Below, piece after piece: positions 55,758-59,428 of a DNA stretch of 59,428 nt (within the stretch, counting starts at the first letter, position 1; each line of letters starts with the position of its first letter). Origin of the DNA: Haloferax marisrubri (GTDB taxonomy: Archaea; Halobacteriota; Halobacteria; Halobacteriales; Haloferacaceae); the NCBI RefSeq assembly GCF_001469875.2, contig NZ_LOPW02000017.1, positions 485,410-544,837 on the forward strand, given 5' to 3'. Below the pieces are notes generated by a model. That model did no database searches and was not told where the DNA came from. It worked only from the letters and a program-made list of their open reading frames with translations. Position numbers and translations under genes: made by a program.

Positions 55758-56504
55758 CTACTGGTACATCCCGAGCGGTCGCGCCTGCGTGCTCTCCTCT
55801 TCGGACTGCTGCATCCGCCGGGCCAACTGCTCTTTCGCCTGTCGAATCTCGGTGGCGCTGTCCACGAGGTCGTCCACGGGGACCTCGACGCCGACGAGCG
55901 GTTCGATGCCCTGTTTGATGATGACGCGGGCGGCCTCTGGGTCCGGGAACTGCGGGTCCGACTCGACGACCAATGCGAGCGCCGGGCGGCCGACCGAGAC
56001 GGCGTTGCTCAGGAGCGCGCCCGTCGGCCCCGAGACGAGGCCGGTCTCCGTCGGACGGTCGATACCGGCGTCTTCGAGCCGCGGCGTCGCGCCGTTGGTG
56101 CCGATGCCGTAGAGCGCGGGCACCGCCTCGGACTTCTCGTGGGCGATGCCCGAGAGGAACACGGGAAGCACGTCGAGTTCTTCGAACCACGGGCCGAGAC
56201 AGGTGGCGAGTTCGGTCGCCGCCTCGGGCCGGATGGGGATGTCGCTCTGGAGGACGAGGAGGTTCCGCTCCGCGTCGGCGTAGAGCCTGACCGGCGGGTG
56301 TAGCGTCGGGTCGTCTTTCATGTAGACCGCGACCTTCGGGACGCCCTCGCAGAACACGTCCGCGTAGTGGGTCATGTCGAACTCCGAGACCAGGTGGTCG
56401 GCCGCGATTTTGCCGACCAACCCCACGCCCGGCAGTCCCTCGACCAGCGTCGGCGACTCCAGTTCGTCGGTGAGCTCCTCCGCGAGGACGCGAATGCGTG
56501 CCAT
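55758..56504 (-). CDS. PAC2-family proteasome assembly chaperone-like protein
   Basis: 248 residues. The PAC2 signature VEGLPGVGLVGKIAADHL (about residues 21-38) and LLVLQSDIPIRPE are clear. In archaea these proteins are predicted proteasome assembly factors or ATP-grasp-like ligand binders; none is fully proven here. The C-terminal region is helical and Gln/Glu-rich (REQAKEQLARRMQQSEEES type). The ATG at 56504 is chosen over an 18-codon longer frame lacking family similarity. psmB is 35 kb away, so the two are not linked. Confidence 0.88.
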   Translation of the reverse strand: MARIRVLAEELTDELESPTLVEGLPGVGLVGKIAADHLVSEFDMTHYADVFCEGVPKVAVYMKDDPTLHPPVRLYADAERNLLVLQSDIPIRPEAATELATCLGPWFEELDVLPVFLSGIAHEKSEAVPALYGIGTNGATPRLEDAGIDRPTETGLVSGPTGALLSNAVSVGRPALALVVESDPQFPDPEAARVIIKQGIEPLVGVEVPVDDLVDSATEIRQAKEQLARRMQQSEEESTQARPLGMYQ

Positions 56505-56665
56505 ACGTGAACATGGTCGCCCGGGTGAGGTAAATCCGACGGGCGAATGCGTCGCCATCGGCCGACGGCCCCGCGCCGGCGTGACTGGTTCGACCGGTGG
56601 CGTCTCTCGGCGACGACGCCGGCGACTCCGAAACCGACAAACGCGCCCGCGCGGAATCGGGTGTC

Positions 56666-57607
56666 ATGAACCCGCTCCAGCGGTACGCGCCGCTCGTGGA
56701 CGACGAGGAGGCCTTTTTCGCGGCCTGCGAGCGGCCGCTTCCCTCCGTCGTCCGCGTCAACACCATCAAGACGACGGTGGCGCGCGCCCGCGAGGCACTC
56801 GACGACGAGGGCGTCGCCTACGAACCGACCGACTGGCACCCCGGCATCCTGAAGCTCGAAGACAGCAGTCCGGGGACGAACTGGCCGTACTTCCACGGCT
56901 GGCTCCACGGCCAGGAAGAGGTGTCGGCACTCCCGGCTATCGCTCTCGACCCGCAACCGGGCGAGCGCGTCTGGGACACCTGCGCCGCGCCGGGGTCGAA
57001 GACGACCCAGATAGCCGCCATGATGGACGACGAGGGCGTCCTCGTCGGCAACGACAACAACCTCGGTCGGCTGTCGGCGCTCCGCCACAACGCCGAGCGC
57101 CTCGGCGTGACCAACCTCGTCGTGTCGAATCAGGACGCCCGCAACTTCTCGATGAAACCCTTCGGCGAGCGGACCCCCGGGAAGGCCGGGTCGTTCGAGC
57201 AGTTCGACCGCGTCCTCGTCGACGCGCCGTGTTCCTGCGAGGGCACCTGTCGGAAGAACCCCGACGTGCTCGACGAGTGGACGATGAACCACGTCAAAAG
57301 CGTCGCCGGCATCCAGAAGGGTATCCTTCGGCGCGCCGTGCAAGTGACGAAAGCCGGCGGCACCGTCGTCTACTCCACGTGTACCTTCGCGCCCGAGGAG
57401 AACGAGGCCATCCTCGACTTCGTCCTCGAACGGGAGGACTGCGAGGTCGTCGAGTGGGACGTGCCCGACGGCTTCGAGACCGCGCCCGGCATCACCGAGT
57501 GGGAAGGCGACGAGTACGACCCGTCGGTGACCAAGGCACGGCGCGTCTACCCGCACCACAACGACACGGGCGGCTTCTTCACCGCCAAACTGGAGGTGAC
57601 CGCATGA
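56666..57607 (+). CDS. RNA cytosine-C5 methyltransferase (NSUN/RsmB family)
   Basis: 313 residues. Motif I WDTCAAPGSKTTQIA (about residues 97-111) binds S-adenosylmethionine; the Pro-Cys motif IV DAPCSCEGT and the Thr-Cys motif VI VVYSTCTFAPEENE carry the two catalytic cysteines. It methylates C5 of cytidine in tRNA or rRNA. The start at 56666 (MNPLQRYAPL) is chosen over a longer low-complexity frame. Its last codons overlap the next gene (ATGA). The enzyme lacks the PUA domain seen in many relatives; the downstream gene may supply it. Confidence 0.92.
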   Translation: MNPLQRYAPLVDDEEAFFAACERPLPSVVRVNTIKTTVARAREALDDEGVAYEPTDWHPGILKLEDSSPGTNWPYFHGWLHGQEEVSALPAIALDPQPGERVWDTCAAPGSKTTQIAAMMDDEGVLVGNDNNLGRLSALRHNAERLGVTNLVVSNQDARNFSMKPFGERTPGKAGSFEQFDRVLVDAPCSCEGTCRKNPDVLDEWTMNHVKSVAGIQKGILRRAVQVTKAGGTVVYSTCTFAPEENEAILDFVLEREDCEVVEWDVPDGFETAPGITEWEGDEYDPSVTKARRVYPHHNDTGGFFTAKLEVTA

Positions 57608-58140
57608 GCGACGACACCGCCCCCGACGAGAACTGGGGCCAGCAGTTCGACCGCCTGCCGCCGACGGCCGACGACCGCGTCGTCGAGGGTCGCCCCTCCC
57701 GCGAGGAGGTCATCGACTGGTGGGACGAGCGGTTCGGCGTCGACCCCGCCGTCTTCGACGGGTACACGTTCTGGGAGAAGGGCGCGGGCAAGATTTGGGC
57801 GTTCCACGGCGAGGTCGTCGACCCCATCGAAGTCGAGGGGCTCGGGATGCGCATCCTGCGGACTCGCCAGCGCCACTGGAAGCCCTCGACCAACGCGGTT
57901 CAGCGGTTCTGCGGCGACGCGACCAAGAACGTCATCGAACTGAGCCCGGGCGAGGCGAAGGCGTTCGTCGACGGCCACGACCAACAGCTCGACCGGTGGG
58001 AGGGTGACTGGGGCTACCTCACCGCCGCCCACGAAATCGCCGGCGAACTGGAACCCCTCGGCGTCGGCCTCTACCTCCACGGGGAACTCCGCTCGACCGT
58101 CCCGAAGGGTCGGCAGGAAGAACTCGTCAAACTCGACTGA
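57604..58140 (+). CDS. Possible RNA-binding partner protein of the m5C methyltransferase
   Basis: 178 residues. Its ATG overlaps the stop of the methyltransferase gene by four bases (ATGA), so the two are made together. The core (WAFHGEVVDPIEVEGLGMRI, then NVIELSPGEAKAFVDGHDQQ and a C-terminal GVGLYLHGELRSTVPKG) resembles a PUA-like fold, which I infer from pattern and context, not from a firm motif match. A plausible role is tRNA or rRNA recognition for the adjacent enzyme. Confidence 0.8.
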   Translation: MSDDTAPDENWGQQFDRLPPTADDRVVEGRPSREEVIDWWDERFGVDPAVFDGYTFWEKGAGKIWAFHGEVVDPIEVEGLGMRILRTRQRHWKPSTNAVQRFCGDATKNVIELSPGEAKAFVDGHDQQLDRWEGDWGYLTAAHEIAGELEPLGVGLYLHGELRSTVPKGRQEELVKLD

Positions 58141-58164
58141 GCGGTTCGGGGTCGCCCCCCGTGA

Positions 58165-59428
58165 CTACTTCTCTCTGACCGTCCCGCCCGTCAGCCCCTC
58201 CCACTCGACCCGGTAGCCGAGTCGCGAGAGGACCGCGCTCGCGTCGTCGAGGCCGCGGTCGTCGAGGACGGACTCGGCCGCCGACAGCGACATCCCCGCT
58301 TCGACCTCCCCTGCGACCGCGTCGAGGACGGCGGGTCGAACTAGCGTCCGCCCGACGAGTTCGTGTTCGGGGAAGGTCACGTCATCGAGCGCGTCGACAG
58401 CGACGCCGCGGGCGGCCGCGAGGTCGGACAGGGTCACCACGTCGTCGTCCGGCGCGAGTTCCCCGGGGAGCGACGAGGCCGCGTCGGCGACGAGGTCGGA
58501 CTCGTAGCCGCGCAGCACGTCCACCACGTCCTTCACGCGCACCGAACCAGAGTACGGGACGGCACGGTGGTCGCGGGCGGCGATTTCCTCGCCGACGCCG
58601 AGGGACTCGTCCACGGCGACGACGAGTTCCACGTCCTCCACGTCGGCGAGTTGGCCCAGTTTCTTCTCGACGTACTCGGGCGTCCAAAAGCCCATAATCT
58701 CGAAGAAGACGCGGAAGTCGGCGTGCGCGTAGTCGAACGCGAAGTCGGGAATCATCACGCTCGTCCCCGTTTCGAGGGGTTCCGGCTCCCGGACGAGCGA
58801 CCAGTCGAGGTCGAGGCCGCGGAAGCGGGCGGCGAAGTCGGCCTCCACGCCGCTGTCGAAGCCGGGTTCGGCCATCGGTTCGACGCCGGGGACCGACACG
58901 TCGTCGCTCGTGAGCGTCATCTCGCGCTCGGTCCCGCGGTCGTCGATAGTCGCGGCGAGTCGCCAGTCGCCGGCGGTAGCGACCGACCGGAGCAGGCGGG
59001 CGAAGGCGGTTCCGTAGCGTCTGGTTCGCTGAAAGAGCGCGTCGGGGCCGGTGACGACGACCTCGCGGCCGGCGTCGGTCTTCCGGACCTCGTACATCAG
59101 TCGGAGGCGCTTGACCGCCGAGACGACGGCCTTCGGGTCGGAACTGCGGACCCGGACTTCAGTCGCGTCGAACAGGGCGGTCTGGGCGAGCGAGAGGTTG
59201 TACTGCGCGAGCAGTTCGTCCGGCGTCCACCGCGGGTCGAACTCGGAGAGGACCTGTTCGACCTCGCGGTCGGCGGTCAGCGACTCGTCGACCGCCTCGG
59301 GCGACGACCCGAGCGAGGACGCCGCGCGGTCGAGCGCCGCGGCCCGCTCCTCGGGCGTCGTCACGCCGCCGACCGCCATCGCGGCCTCGAACGCGGCGCG
59401 GCGGGCGCGGGCCGGCGGCAGGGGGGCC
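58165..59428 (-). CDS. Bax1/DUF790-type nuclease, C-terminal part (5' end outside window)
   Basis: The frame is open to the right edge; before the first in-window Met (59379) it continues APLPPARARRAAFEAA, so the true N-terminus lies outside. About 420 residues are visible. The PD-(D/E)xK-like core MIPDFAFDYAHADFRVFFEI (around the DF...E positions) followed by MGFWTPEYVEKKLGQLA matches the Bax1 nuclease, which partners the XPB helicase in archaeal excision repair. The C-terminal helical region (about the last 130 residues) is the part that follows the core. The XPB gene would be expected next to it, beyond the window. Confidence 0.85.
   Translation of the reverse strand, partial: APLPPARARRAAFEAAMAVGGVTTPEERAAALDRAASSLGSSPEAVDESLTADREVEQVLSEFDPRWTPDELLAQYNLSLAQTALFDATEVRVRSSDPKAVVSAVKRLRLMYEVRKTDAGREVVVTGPDALFQRTRRYGTAFARLLRSVATAGDWRLAATIDDRGTEREMTLTSDDVSVPGVEPMAEPGFDSGVEADFAARFRGLDLDWSLVREPEPLETGTSVMIPDFAFDYAHADFRVFFEIMGFWTPEYVEKKLGQLADVEDVELVVAVDESLGVGEEIAARDHRAVPYSGSVRVKDVVDVLRGYESDLVADAASSLPGELAPDDDVVTLSDLAAARGVAVDALDDVTFPEHELVGRTLVRPAVLDAVAGEVEAGMSLSAAESVLDDRGLDDASAVLSRLGYRVEWEGLTGGTVREK

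Overview
The window is a stretch of haloarchaeal main-chromosome DNA, most likely from Haloferax. The support is high-GC coding with strongly acidic proteins, archaeal informational genes (topoisomerase VI, ATP-dependent DNA ligase, proteasome beta subunit, PAC2 chaperone, Bax1-type nuclease), TATA-like boxes about 24-28 bp upstream of start codons with almost no 5' leader, and the DhaKLM/HPr dihydroxyacetone system known from Haloferax. The PsmB propeptide and processing site match, from memory, those of H. volcanii. I see no insertion sequence, provirus, CRISPR array, rRNA or tRNA gene. This is core chromosome with small lineage-specific genes between conserved blocks.

Layout. 1-3.2 kb: end of a membrane protein probably tied to glycerol uptake, HPr, and the phosphotransfer-driven dihydroxyacetone kinase DhaK, DhaL, DhaM. 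3.4-6.5 kb: isoleucyl-tRNA synthetase. 6.9-11.8 kb: two putative lipoproteins (one with four DUF4397 units), small unknowns, a hotdog thioesterase, a DUF151 nuclease and a membrane-anchored winged-helix regulator. 11.8-15.5 kb: glycerate 2-kinase diverging from a TraB-domain membrane protein translationally coupled to an M50 peptidase. 15.5-16.7 kb: gene-poor DNA with a 29-bp triplicated repeat and an AT-rich island. 16.7-22.1 kb: PurM, cytochrome P450, CBS-HTH regulator, UPF0212 protein, PsmB and small membrane proteins. 22.2-28.1 kb: a GCS2-family ligase diverging from DNA ligase, then an MBL-fold hydrolase, an alpha/beta hydrolase and small membrane proteins.

28.1-36.3 kb is a topology block: top6BA diverges from gyrBA across 252 bp. 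36.4-41.3 kb: Nudix hydrolase, arginase, a DUF389 membrane protein, a sugar-nucleotide epimerase and an HTH regulator. 41.6-45.4 kb: type II NADH dehydrogenase and a compact operon of cytidine deaminase, a metzincin-like lipoprotein and uridine phosphorylase. 45.5-50.6 kb: small membrane proteins, two GNAT acetyltransferases, acetyl-CoA synthetase, a truncated adenylate-forming protein and a cupin. 50.7-56.5 kb: DnaJ, DnaK, an alpha/beta hydrolase, GrpE and a PAC2 protein. 56.7-59.4 kb: an RNA m5C methyltransferase overlapping a possible RNA-binding partner, and the C-terminal part of a Bax1/DUF790 nuclease.

The points I find most unusual are the metzincin lipoprotein inside a nucleoside-salvage operon, whose C-terminal half looks like a dead copy of its catalytic half; the TraB domain split by a membrane insertion and coupled to an M50 protease; one palindromic TATA element placed midway between two divergent start codons; and the AT-rich island with palindromes upstream of purM.
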